From Acrasis kona (lineage: Eukaryota; Heterolobosea; Eutetramitea; Acrasida; Acrasidae), in assembly GCA_026419775.2 (NCBI GenBank), contig JAOPGA020001103.1, forward strand, positions 1-29,173: a DNA stretch of 29,173 bases. The letters run 5' to 3'. Position 1 is the first letter of the stretch, and the number at the start of each line of letters is the position of its first letter. This document shows positions 1 through 10,082 of this stretch, in pieces. A program made the translations under genes and the position numbers. Below the pieces are notes generated by a model. It did not search any database. It was not told the origin of the DNA and saw only the letters and a program-made list of their open reading frames with translations.

Positions 1-905
1 CTTGCATGCGCACCAACTGCTTTTGTTTCTTCTTGCTAAGTGGTGTTTCTTGCTCGATGTTATCGCTGTTTAATGCACTGAATGGACGTTTCTTGCTGAA
101 AAGGTTATTTTGGTATTCTTCCTGTTGTTGTTGTAATTCCATTTGCATCAATTGATCTCTAACTTGTTTGGCTTGTTGGTCTTGTTGTGCTTTTTGAACG
201 GCATTGGCTTGCTTTTGGATGGAGAACTTTTTAAACGAAGGAGTGGCTGTTGTTGGTTGTTGTGTTTCGCCATTAAAGTTGTAACCTGGATACATTTGTT
301 GTATTTGTGATTCTGCTGGTGGCGGTTGTGCTATGGGAACGGTTTGCTGTTTTGCTTTGTTAATTTTCTTTATAATGTGTCTGTTTTATTGTTACGGTAT
401 TTTTAAAATACGAATACTTACGGAGGAAGTGTTTCTGCTTGCCAATTGTGTGTGAAGATTGTTCCCTCCCTTTGTGCTTTTACGATAACATACCTGAGAT
501 GGTTTTGTATTTGTTGTTCTGTTTCTGGTGTAGCAGAGGCTATTGATATCTCTACGAATTTTTGTAGAGTTGCTGGGTAATTGGTACTCGACGATGAAGG
601 TAAACTACTTTAAAATTTTAGTTTTGGCTGATTTGAGCAACATACGGTTGTGACGATTGTGTGGGTTTTTGAACTGATTGTGGCTGTTTGGGTGGTTGCG
701 GTTTTTTTGGTATTGCATTCCATGAGGCAGTATATTGAGGTTGAACAGTTGGGGTCGTCTGAGGTTGAGCGAAAGGCCACATTGGTTGTGGTGCTACATT
801 GAATGAAGGATTAACTGGTGCAGCTTTAAATGGTTTTCTTAATGGATGATTAGTATATCATGTTTGAATAACTCACTTCTGCTTGGTGTTGGTATTGAGT
901 GACAT
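1..905 (-). CDS. LENG8: LENG8/THP3-like protein, N-terminal part (gene runs off the left edge)
   Basis: Four exons read on the minus strand: 905-877, 837-646, 607-422 and 380 to beyond base 1. They are separated by GT-AG introns of 39 nt (838-876), 38 nt (608-645) and 41 nt (381-421), and all joins keep frame. The N terminus is a Pro/Gln-rich low-complexity stretch. Then comes a block with YPATLQKFVE, later REGTIFTHNWQAETLPP, which matches the conserved LENG8 segment around 'PxxLKxYVxRxF ... DGTAxTxxWxxExLP' as I recall it. A Gln-rich region and a basic KKRPF / SKKKQKQ segment follow. In LENG8/THP3 proteins a C-terminal SAC3/GANP domain follows and the family acts in mRNA processing or export; that domain would lie outside this window, so the assignment rests on the N-terminal motif only. 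The start ATG at 905 lies 22 nt after the stop of the upstream AAA ATPase gene. Confidence 0.72.
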
Positions 906-927
906 GGATTACAAAATAATACAATAA

Positions 928-3273
928 TTAAAATATTTTATTACCCGAGGGCACACAAAATTTTTCATACTTCCTCAACATCTTCTTCGTGACCGATGGT
1001 CTAAACGTTTCAAATGCTTTTTCAAAATGTCTCAACTCAACACAATCGATCTCAACGTTCTCACTCAACGCATTCAAACCCGCCCGATGACACAAGTTCA
1101 CAATATCAGCACCTGTATACCCATCACTCTGGTCAACAAAAGAATTATTTTTATTTGTAAAAACATCTCCAACGGAATTACCAAAGTCGAACACAAAATT
1201 AGATTCTTTTTTTGTTATTACATTATTTTCTAACCGATACACGACCTCATCACTCACTTTCATTTTCTTTAATGTCATTTTCCAAATTACACATCTTGCA
1301 GCAGCATCAGGTACCCCTACATACAAAACATTCTCCAACCTTCCAGGACGCATTAATGCAGGATCTATGGAACCAGGTACATTTGTAGCAGCTATCACTA
1401 CCACTCTAATGTTGTTACTTTTATCCACAAGTGAATCCAACTCCAGCATGAGCTGAGAAACCAATTTTCCTGAATTAATTCCAACCGAATCTCTATTCCC
1501 AAACATGGCTTGCATTTCGTCAAAAAAGATTACACACGGACTTGCTAATTTGGCTCTTCTAAAAACTTGAGCGAGTGATTTTTCGGACTCTCCAATTTCT
1601 GATTTGATGAGGTCGGGAATGTTGATGGAAATAAAGTTGGCATCACTTGCAGTCGCGATGGCTTTTGCAATTAGTGTTTTACCGGTACCTGGAGGTCCAT
1701 AAAGTAATAGCCCGCCTGGTGGCTTGATGCTCATTCGATGATACGATTCTGGAAATTGTAAAGGCCAGATGATCATTTCGTTGATTTTTGATTTGACGTT
1801 GGTCAACCCTCCAATGTCTTCAAAAGTAATGTTTGGTATTTCGATAACGTCGTCGACATTCTGATTGTTTGTGATCATTGAATATGGTTTCATGTTATTG
1901 ACGTGGACCATTATTTGATCAATTGTGATGATGTTGTCTTTGTTGAATGATTGTTCGTTTAATGTTAATTGTTGCAATTTTAAAAGATCGGCGTGTACGA
2001 AACCATGGCATGAAGAATTAATTGTTTTCATCATGGATGTGAATTGTTCGTTATTGTGATGAGGTGTAATGATGGGTTTGAATAGAGCCGTTAAGATTTG
2101 TAAGCGTTCTTGATGTGTAGGTGCGTCAACAAACAATTCTTCCTATAAAAAATTAAAATGTTGGTCATAAGAAAATGCTGCTTACGTCAAACTTTCTTCT
2201 TATAAAATCGTCAAAGTCTTCAATGTTGCTGGTGATCCCAACGACACACATTCCTGGAACATGCTTTACTGCACTCAATATGGATGTAAATTCTTTTATT
2301 AACTGAAAATCTTTAAAGTTCTTTTCTTTTGGCATTAAAAGCTCAATGTGGTCAAACAACATGATGCAAGGAGATGATTGTAAGTTTTTGAAAATGTTGG
2401 TGAGGTTGATGAGTCCCTCATCAGCTTCAAACAGTCGGGAATAAATGTCAGAATGTGAAATGGTTTTAATCTTTGCACCGAGACGGTTGGCTATATCATG
2501 AACAAGAAATGTTTTTCCGACTCCGTAGGGACCATACAGAAGAAAAGATTTCGCAGTTGAGTTTATTTGGTTCCCCTCTGACAATGCAAATTTGAACATT
2601 GTGTAAAGTGTTATTTCTTGTTCGCTTAAAGAAATGTCTAATGCTAATGGATTGATTGAAGGCGGATCATTAAAAACAATACTTGTCTTATCTGTAACGA
2701 CTCCGTAATCTTCGGAATGACCGCGACATGCTACATTAAAGTGTATGAAGACCGGACCTTTTAATGATAAATCACACACATTTAGCACACCTATTTTCTT
2801 CACAATTTTTAAAGAATTTACCAATAAATGTTTGACATCTATATAAAGAATTAAATCGAGTACGAATTTGTTTACATACAAAAATTAGAAGTTGGTATTT
2901 TCGATTCAGGAGTAAGAATGATTTGATCCCATGGTCTCACTTGGCTGTAATTTTTTATTCCATTTATTGTTATTTTCTCTCCTGGCTGGCAACCAACTTC
3001 TTTCAACGCGTACTCGGTCAGGTAAATTTCAAGTTTAACATTTTGAGGATTGAATGTTTTACGAACAACATCAAAACTATAATCGATGTAGGTGCGAAGT
3101 AGCACACCATTTGTTGAAACGCAAATGTCGTTACAATCCTCTGCTTTCAATAGCTTTGATAGCGGTAAAGATATTACTGCGTATGATTCCACTACGCTGA
3201 TACCCACTCGATCTACCTCCCTCCTCTCATGTTGTGTGGGGTCGAATCTGTGAACAATCAACTCAACCTCCAT
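928..3273 (-). CDS. AFG2: AFG2/SPATA5-like tandem AAA ATPase
   Basis: Three exons (3273-2880, 2838-2186, 2142-928) joined by 41-nt and 43-nt GT-AG introns give 753 residues. Residues 1-130 look like the N-terminal double-psi barrel. D1 has Walker A GPYGVGKT (234-241), but Walker B reads IMLFDH, with His295 where the catalytic Glu is expected. D2 is canonical: DIGGL, Walker A GPPGTGKT (498-505), Walker B VIFFDE (Asp557-Glu558), sensor AATN, Arg-finger segment MRPGR and GYTGAD. The linker (HGFVHADLLKL) and C terminus (RPSVTKKMLRKYEKF) resemble AFG2/SPATA5 more than CDC48 or PEX1. AFG2 proteins extract Rlp24 from pre-60S ribosomes in the cytoplasm. I start at ATG 3273 because the open frame further upstream has no ATG. 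The last codons overlap an AATAAA (937-942, minus strand), a possible poly(A) signal. PEX1/PEX6 or SPATA5L1 are alternatives. Confidence 0.8.
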
Positions 3274-3314
3274 GTATTGTAATAATGCGGTGATGAAAAA
3301 GAACACATATTTAT

Positions 3315-4615
3315 TTACATTTGCATTATCTCTTTTCTCTTTGCCTTCTCAAGGATCACCTTTTTGATCTCTTCCCATGTCTCTGTGACGGACTTGTTGT
3401 CAATACTGCTTGTATATAAAATACTTTTGATGGGATTATCATTTGATTTGTTGATGAACTCCTTTGTGATGTAATCTTTAGCTTTTTCAAAATCGTTTCC
3501 TGCACTGTATTCGGGGAAAGTTGCCCACAAGTCCTTAGTCTTAATCTTCTCAGCCAAAATGTCTATTTTGTTAAACACAACTATTACCGAACATCCTAGA
3601 AGGTAGGGACTTTGAACGTCTCTTTCGAATGCCTCCATAGCATCAGCCATTGTTGTTCTCTTATCTACTTTTTGATCAAAATCAGACAGAGATATAACAT
3701 AAATCATAATGTCTAGTTGATCAGCTGCTGCAGTGTGACTGTCCTCAAGCATGTAGTTCGTTTTTTCTCTAATGATAAAGTTAAGTTAATAATGAATGTC
3801 GACATTACCTCTCCATCAAGATAACATCTCTATCTTTTATAACCAATTTCTCATTTACATTGTCCGGTCCTTCGACTCTAAATCTGAACATGTCTTCTTG
3901 TGAGGCTGAATAATTATTCTCATTGTATTTTGTAGCGTTTTGGAAGAAGTAGGGTGCTGAGTCGTTGATATTGAACTCGTGTCTCTTTTGCTCCCAAGTT
4001 CTCTGTACGTTCTTATCCTCCCATAGTTTCACTACTCTGTTTGTAAACTCTTCATCCCATTGATAGTTCTTTGAATCTGTTCTTTCCATAATGTACAAAG
4101 CGGTCTTCAGATTCTCATCAAGTGTATAGGCAGCCCTTATACGATCATAGTCGTTAACGAAAGATCTCAAATTTGCAATAATAAATTTCCTGATTTCGGG
4201 CATGGTGTTAGCACATTCATTTAAGGTGTATGCTGCTTTCCCCTCAATGGATTTGATATGTCTACCTAAGCTTGAGTTAATACAAATGCGATCCAAAAGT
4301 GTAATTACGTAGTGTTGACTTTCCACAATTTTCAGCGCCGGCAAATAACACACGAATGGGCTCTAGTCTTGCAGGCGTAAGATCTTTTCTTCTAAAACTA
4401 ACGTGTGATATATCCTCTAGAATATCCACATTAGCCATGCTATTCATCATCCCCCTCTTTGGATGTGCTTTTGCGTCAGATTTGCTACCAGCGTCAACCT
4501 TTGGCTCTAGAGGTTTGGGCTCCACTTTGTCAACAACCGGTGGTTTCTTAGAGAAATCATCAAAGATATCACCTCCATTGATGCTCTTGAACATTCCACT
4601 CTTTCCTTTAGTCAT
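3315..4615 (-). CDS. Divergent heterotrimeric G-protein alpha subunit
   Basis: Exons 4615-4309, 4265-3809 and 3768-3315, joined by GT-AG introns of 43 nt (4266-4308) and 40 nt (3769-3808), encode 405 residues. The P-loop is GAENCGKST (93-101). The helical domain is recognisable by LWEDKNVQRTW and EFNINDSAPYF (182-209), hallmark G-alpha sequences. G4 is FNKID (320-324) and G5 is TSSID (374-378). Two key parts are degenerate. Switch I reads RVEGPD where RVKTTG is usual, so the Mg-binding Thr is absent. Switch II reads DVILMER (249-255) where DVGGQR is usual, so the catalytic Gln is absent. There is no N-terminal MGxxxS myristoylation signal; instead a ~90-residue charged Lys/Pro extension precedes the GTPase domain. 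An in-frame ATG exists at 4714, but the 4615 start gives the more protein-like sequence. The product probably acts at a membrane, but how it attaches is not visible. Its stop lies 41 nt before the start of the AFG2-like gene. Confidence 0.9.
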
Positions 4616-4873
4616 ATTGTGTTTGTTAAAATTTATTGTCACAACAATAGAATTTCTGTCGATTCTCAAGAATGACGTGCTAAATTTAGATTGACATTCA
4701 CTAATTTTAGTCAAAATAAAACACTTCTATTTTGCTGAAGAAACACGTACGTGTTTTGTAATTGTGGAGACAGGCAAAACTCTAATTCGCAGATCACTTG
4801 TTCAGATAGATACTGAGTGTTATTTTAAAAAACTCTCCTCTTCAAAATAAAACAAAATTTTATAAAGATACAA
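4616..4873. other. Intergenic: 5' flank of the G-alpha gene and 3' flank of the basic secreted-protein gene
   Basis: No supportable gene. The stretch must hold the G-alpha promoter (minus strand) and the end of the gene at 4874-6901. A/T-rich runs occur near 4825-4875, but I see no convincing TATA box or hairpin. Confidence 0.4.
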
Positions 4874-6901
4874 TTAATTAAAGTTGAATGTCCCCAACTT
4901 CTCATCAGTTTCGCTTAGCTTTCCGTATTTAGAGGTAAATACATCAACTTTGCCATCCTTGCCATCCTTGACCACGACACTAGTATCACTTGGAACAGTA
5001 ACTGTGGCCTTCTTTCCATCTCTCTCCATTTCTACATTTACGCTTTGTACTCCGTACATACCAGCATACTTGTACTCATCATGGTCAGTTCCACCATTAG
5101 CCTTGATATTCCTTCCTTGGAACATTTCTTTACCCTTTCCTCCGTTGTACGTCATCGTCGTCTTCAAATCACCTCCAGACAAGTTCTTGATGTATGTGTT
5201 ATCAGTACTGACGCGGTTTGGTACCAACATTAACAAGGCATTAGTAATTTGACCAAGTGGTGGTGGTAGTACATTAGCAATACCTCCAATGACTGCTTTG
5301 GCTGCTGCGATACCCTTTTCTTGTGGACTTCTAGCAGTGATGATATCTTGTAATCCTCCAACTAGTCCACCTACTGCTCCTCCAAGTGCCTTACCAACTG
5401 TATTGCCCACCATCTTCGCTACTTGACCGCCCACCATTTTCTCCAATTGATTAGCAGCGATCTTTCCTCCCTTCTTTGCAACATAGTCACCAACTTTACC
5501 GAGCATCTTATCCATTCCGTCTTTGCCGACTTTGCTCAAGATCTTATCATAGTTATCGCCTAGCTTCTTCTTGATTTCTTCAGCTTTTTGTTTTTGTTGC
5601 TCTGACACCATTAAGTTCTCTAATTGTACTGGCTTGTCGCTCTTTTTCTTTTCCTCGTCTTTCTTCTTCTTATCTTCTACTGCCTTCTTGGCTGCTTTTG
5701 TGGCCTCATCCTTCGCTTTATTTGTCAGTTTCTTCACGCCCGCATCCAACAACTTCTTCGTGAGCTTCTTGACAGCTTCTTTGGAAAATCCATTTTTAAT
5801 CATTTTTGCTGCTTTATCCAACACAGATTTGGTAATTGCTTTGAATCCCTTGTTGAAGCTGCTAGCAGATTTTTTAGATGCAGATTTCATCGCCAAGCGA
5901 CCTATCTTTAATAGATTCTTAGGAATATTCAACTTCTTTAGTGCTTTGTTTGCGTTTTTCTTGTTAGATAGTGACTTGGAAAACTTGCTCATTTTGGAGA
6001 TAAAATTCTTCATGTTAGCTTTCAATGCCTTAGCTGCTTTCATTTTGCGATTCTTTTCGATGGCTTTGATGGCCTTTTGCAAAGAAGAAATTGCTTTGAA
6101 AGCGCCATTCTTTCTAGATAGAATATTGGCAAGTGCCTTATTAATCTTATTGCCAATCTTCTTTAAAGCCTTTGAAATGTTCTTCTTTGGTTTGTTGTGC
6201 TTCTTATTTTGGCCTTGGTGCTTCTTGTTGTGCTTCTTATTATGGTGCTTCTTGTTATGGTGCTTCTTGTTGTTGTGCTTCTTGTTATGATGCTTCTTGT
6301 TGTGATGCTTCTTGTTGTTGTGCTTCTTGTTATGGTGCTTCTTATTGTGATGCTTCTTGTTGTGATGCTTCTTGTTATGATGCTTCTTGTTATGATGCTT
6401 CTTGTTGTGGTGCTTATCTAAGCGATTTTTGTGTTGTTTCTTATTGTGATGCTTCTTGCCTTTATTGCGGTTATTGGGTTGTTTCTTTTTATGTTTCTTT
6501 TCAGAGCGATTCTTGCTGTGTTGCCTCTTGTTCTTGTTGTGGTTTTTATGCTTATGAGATGGGTGTTTGCGTTGAATACCGTAGATATAAGGTCTTTTAG
6601 GTACGAAGAGTGGCTTCCTATGTTGTTTGTTGTTGTGACGTTTTGAGTTATTAGAATTACTGCGACTGTTGCTGAAAGCGGGTTTCTTTTGGTGGTTCGA
6701 TTGGTTTTGGCGCTTTGGAGGTGGACGATGTTTTGGAGGTGGGTTGTGTTTGAGTTTTGGTACTGGCTGTTGCTTTGGAGCCGGATTACTTTTAGGTTTT
6801 GGAGCTGGTGGTGAAGGCTTCGCTTTAGTAGCTGCTTTTCCTGTCACCAAAAACAAGATGACAAACAACAACAGCAACAGCAACAGCACTCTTGAACTCA
6901 T
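4874..6901 (-). CDS. Secreted, strongly basic His/Asn/Lys-repeat protein with glycine-zipper segment
   Basis: A single exon of 675 residues. Residues 1-22 form a signal peptide (MSSR, then a run of Leu, ending VTGKA). Residues 25-60 are Pro/Lys-rich. Residues ~60-160 are rich in Asn, His, Lys and Arg. Residues 164-228 are a tandem array of about twelve HHNKK or HNNKK pentads. Residues ~240-430 are Lys/Ala-rich and predicted helical (repeated NKALKKL-like and KAIxKA-like patterns). Next comes a segment rich in small residues (GGQVAKMVGNTVGKAL, then GGAVGGLVGGL) that resembles a glycine zipper or membrane-inserting helix. The C-terminal ~110 residues are less repetitive, with Gly/Thr/Val strands (KKATVTVPSDTSVVVKDG). 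I recognise no family. Plausible roles are metal, nucleic-acid or polyanion binding in a wall, vesicle or cyst; membrane activity is only suggested by the Gly-rich segment. The whole frame stays open despite extreme composition, which supports it being a real gene. Confidence 0.82.
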   Translation of the reverse strand: MSSRVLLLLLLLFVILFLVTGKAATKAKPSPPAPKPKSNPAPKQQPVPKLKHNPPPKHRPPPKRQNQSNHQKKPAFSNSRSNSNNSKRHNNKQHRKPLFVPKRPYIYGIQRKHPSHKHKNHNKNKRQHSKNRSEKKHKKKQPNNRNKGKKHHNKKQHKNRLDKHHNKKHHNKKHHNKKHHNKKHHNKKHHNKKHNNKKHHNKKHHNKKHNNKKHHNKKHHNKKHNKKHQGQNKKHNKPKKNISKALKKIGNKINKALANILSRKNGAFKAISSLQKAIKAIEKNRKMKAAKALKANMKNFISKMSKFSKSLSNKKNANKALKKLNIPKNLLKIGRLAMKSASKKSASSFNKGFKAITKSVLDKAAKMIKNGFSKEAVKKLTKKLLDAGVKKLTNKAKDEATKAAKKAVEDKKKKDEEKKKSDKPVQLENLMVSEQQKQKAEEIKKKLGDNYDKILSKVGKDGMDKMLGKVGDYVAKKGGKIAANQLEKMVGGQVAKMVGNTVGKALGGAVGGLVGGLQDIITARSPQEKGIAAAKAVIGGIANVLPPPLGQITNALLMLVPNRVSTDNTYIKNLSGGDLKTTMTYNGGKGKEMFQGRNIKANGGTDHDEYKYAGMYGVQSVNVEMERDGKKATVTVPSDTSVVVKDGKDGKVDVFTSKYGKLSETDEKLGTFNFN
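6233..6412 (-). repeat. Tandem 15-bp repeats encoding HHNKK/HNNKK pentapeptides
   Basis: About twelve in-frame 15-bp units (plus-strand form resembling TTGTTATGGTGCTTC) with silent and His/Asn differences between copies. The period is a multiple of three, so copy-number change keeps the frame. The units encode residues 164-223 of the basic secreted protein. Confidence 0.93.
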
Positions 6902-7144
6902 TATTTAATTGTTAGTAGCCGTAGATACCGTACTTCTATTTTGGGTCAATATTATTCTAAATGGCTCAACTACTGTAGAACTAACATTGTAAAGGATTAA
7001 TTACCAGTCCTATTTCAGAAAATTTTCCTAGTTTTTGGATAAAATTGAACACGTGTGATGTGACAAATGACAAGGAAACTTTTAAGGATGTCATAAATAA
7101 TGACAATTATTGATGTTTGATGAAAACTGCCCAAAACTTTTTCA
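6902..7144. promoter_or_regulatory. Shared divergent promoter region
   Basis: A 243-bp gap between two diverging genes that both begin with signal peptides: the basic repeat protein (minus) and the hydrolase-7TM-RGS protein (plus). No gene is visible in it. I see no clear TATA box or repeated operator, so the call rests on position only. Confidence 0.55.
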
Positions 7145-9960
7145 ATGAGAGCACTGTGCATCACACTCTTTATTGTCTTATTTGTCAGAGGACAGCTCAA
7201 CGTTACATGGAATGAGTGTCCGATTTTTAATAGTTTGGGGTATAAAGATATTTTATTCAATGCAAAGTCGAAGGACGTCATATCAAAGTGTGGAACAGCT
7301 GCATATCCTTATGACTATAGTGAACATGAATACTTTTCAAATACAATCAAAGCATATTTATCACCTTCACCGGTAGGTAATGTTGTTCTTATAGGAGAAT
7401 CATTAATAGTGAGTTCGACTTTATTCAAATATAACAAATATAGGGGGTAAGTGGGGAGGGAATCGAAACCATTGGATTTCAACTTTTTAAAATATTGAAC
7501 GGAACTCACAGCGTGTACATGCCATCTATTAGAGGTTCTACCTCTGCATCGCTTGTAGACCCTTACTCGTGCACCGATTATGAGTTCTTGGACCACATAC
7601 CTTCTTCATGCTCTGCTAAAAACACATCTTGGATTAGCGTTGACAACATGGCTCAAGACCTAATATCCTTCACAAACCAAATTAGGAGGGACCAACCCAA
7701 TATCCCCATCACACTTTATGGACGTAGTTTCGGAAGTTACATTGCTAACAGAGCTTTAAGCATTGATTCAACGATTTGTGATTCATTAGTGTTTGAGTCC
7801 GCATGGGGGTAAGTATTGAAAGCTTCAATTATTTAACAATTCAGACCTCACACAAACGCTTCCGAATGGGATTCGAACCGCGATATTGTTGCATCTAAGA
7901 TACTAGGAATTTTCGACAACAACACATTACCCGAATATAAAAAGAATACAGACACACCTGCTTTGAATGCGTACTCTAATTTTCTAATTGCACAATTCGA
8001 TTATTTTTGTGGACATCCTCAAGAATCAATGTACGATCTAAAATACATGTCTCTTGCATCGTTATTCGACGAAACATTAAGACCAAAGTTCTTGGGTTTG
8101 CTTTCATTAATAGACAAATGTGATTACAATAGTTATGGTAACCTTCTATCGTACATCCCAACAAGTCAAGACAGTCTTTTTTCGGCATATGTAAAGAAAA
8201 CAACTCTTATGAATACGGGAGTCGTCACCAATAATGTTCTCATATCAGAGCTAATTGACATCAATAAAGCATCGTCCGTCTTTAAGAATAAAATATCCTC
8301 TCAAAGCACAAATTATGCCATCGGAAAGTTAATAGGATCCGGATGGACCATTTCAGCACAAAGTAAATATCGTTACCAAGCGGCAGTTAATTTTAGTGGG
8401 CCTGTTTTGATATTAAATGGTGACTTGGATCCACGATCAAGCACTTCTAGTGCAAAATGGTTTTCTTCTCAGTTTAACAATAGTAGGATCTTTATAATGC
8501 CACAAACAATGAGCGATTGTGTTTCCTACTCATTATATGACGGAGATTTGAATACGACTTGCGGTGCTAATATCATAAAGCAGTTTATTGGTTGTAATAA
8601 TTGCACAATCAACTCTAGTTGTATAGCAAGCATGAGAGGAATGAATTTCAAGGGTAATGCACTGACCCAGTTTCTTTTCAAGGATAGTGTATGGAATTCA
8701 TACTACATAGCCCCAAATGTGTCTTCTATAGTCATCTCTGTTGTTTTTTGTTGTAATTTTATTTTTGTATGTGTTGTAACAATATGTTTGATTGTTTTAA
8801 GAAAGTATCGCAGGGTGACCTCTAGGGGATTTGTGCCATACTTTGGTTTGTTGTTTGTTGTAATCTTTTCTGCAGATTTGACGATATTACTCGCTGCTCA
8901 GAATGTGAGAATATCTGATTTGATCGGGGTTATGCACTCCGTCAGCTATTCCGTACTACTTTGCTTCTGCTATGCTATTCTAGTCCAATCAGTGAGATAT
9001 TATTTACTAAGGGTAATGTACAGACAAATGTCTAATACGAGAAATAGAAATATGATTGCCCGTCTGATGGCTAATCAGTTCGTATTTGTTATTTCGTCCA
9101 TCGTGTTATTCTCCACATCCGTCATATATGCGCTGGCGATCTATTATGCTGATGGCTTGAGGTATACTGGTTTATCGTTTACGATCGTAAAGTACTCATT
9201 TTTTGCTGCTTGCGGCATATTGGGTCTTCTTGCGGCAATTATGGCTGTGTTTGATTTCATAAGCGAATTAATTTTGAATAAAGGAAACTTGAGAAAGGTG
9301 TTAATTATCAACGATCCGTTACATTTCAGAGCGGACGCAATTATCTTGATTCCAATCATTCCATCGGGAATTTTTGGTTATTTGTATCGATTTCAAACTT
9401 ATCATGTCCTTCTTGAGATGTTCTTCCTGCTTGTCATAATGTATTCTGGTGGTACTGTTGTTATATCATGCGTGGTTGACTATTTTATGAGCAGGTATGG
9501 AAAACAAACAATCCTAGTTAGTGACGATGACTTTACTGGAGATAACACTAAGTTAAGAGACGCCATATTAACGCAAGAAGGAGCTGTGGATATATTCAGG
9601 AAATACTGCATAAACGAGTTTAGTCTTGAGAATTTACTTGGTCTTCAAGAGCTTCAAATTTTGATATCCATGGAGGAAGTTAGTGATGAACGAATGAAAA
9701 TATTTGAACAAGAATTTATTGATAGAAATGCACCAATGCAGTTGAATGTACCATCAGACGTATTTAAGCTTTTTGTTGCTGCTCTTCAGCCAAATTCCAC
9801 ACAAGAGCATAGAAAAACAGCATTGAAAAAAGTACAAGACATTACATTGATGAACGTAATGGATACATTCGAACGATTCAAAAATACAAACGGATACAAA
9901 GAGGCTGTGAATATTATTAAGAGTGAGAATTCAATAAAAAGAAACGTCGGAATTGAGTGA
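7145..9960 (+). CDS. Receptor-like fusion: TAP-type alpha/beta-hydrolase ectodomain, seven membrane helices, RGS domain
   Basis: Exons 7145-7446, 7512-7808 and 7845-9960 (GT-AG introns of 65 and 36 nt) give 904 residues. Residues 1-16 are a signal peptide. Residues ~20-470 are an alpha/beta-hydrolase of the tripeptidyl-aminopeptidase-like type: nucleophile elbow YGRSFGSY (Ser173), acid loop NGDLDPRSS (Asp395) and a Cys-bearing tail (CGANIIKQFIGC, then SSC) typical of TAP-like C termini. I see no His where the third triad residue is expected (MPQTMSDC, ~418-425). Seven hydrophobic helices follow at about 493-518, 529-551, 559-587, 610-635, 649-672, 697-715 and 721-747. Residues ~769-884 match the RGS fold: FRKYCINEFSLENLLGLQEL, then QEFIDRNAPMQLNVPSDVF and DTFERFKNTNGYKEAV. 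RGS domains speed GTP hydrolysis by G-alpha. The signal peptide plus seven helices put the hydrolase outside and the RGS inside. The ORF has no frameshift. The domain combination is one I do not know as described. Confidence 0.88.
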
Positions 9961-10082
9961 AAAAAGACTTTTTTAATTGTTAAATTCTCTAAAAATTGAA
10001 CGCAAAGTTTAACAGCGGTTGTAGGCTAGGAAAACAGTTTTATTCAAGTTTTTAATGTTGTGAACATAATGTGGGTTGTCAT

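Noticed and set aside
5571-6290. Long plus-strand open frames, Cys- or Leu-rich, opposite the basic secreted-protein gene
   Set aside because: They are the antisense of low-complexity Lys/His codons; repeats such as CYGASCC are a product of the HHNKK array, and the minus-strand frame is longer with a signal peptide and sensible C terminus.
6233-6412. CRISPR-like array
   Set aside because: The regular 15-bp units have no unique spacers and encode in-frame pentapeptides in a eukaryotic gene.
7860-7882. GGGATTCGAACC, resembling the complement of a tRNA T-arm
   Set aside because: It lies inside a coding exon of the RGS-receptor gene and no acceptor stem, D-arm or anticodon arm surrounds it.
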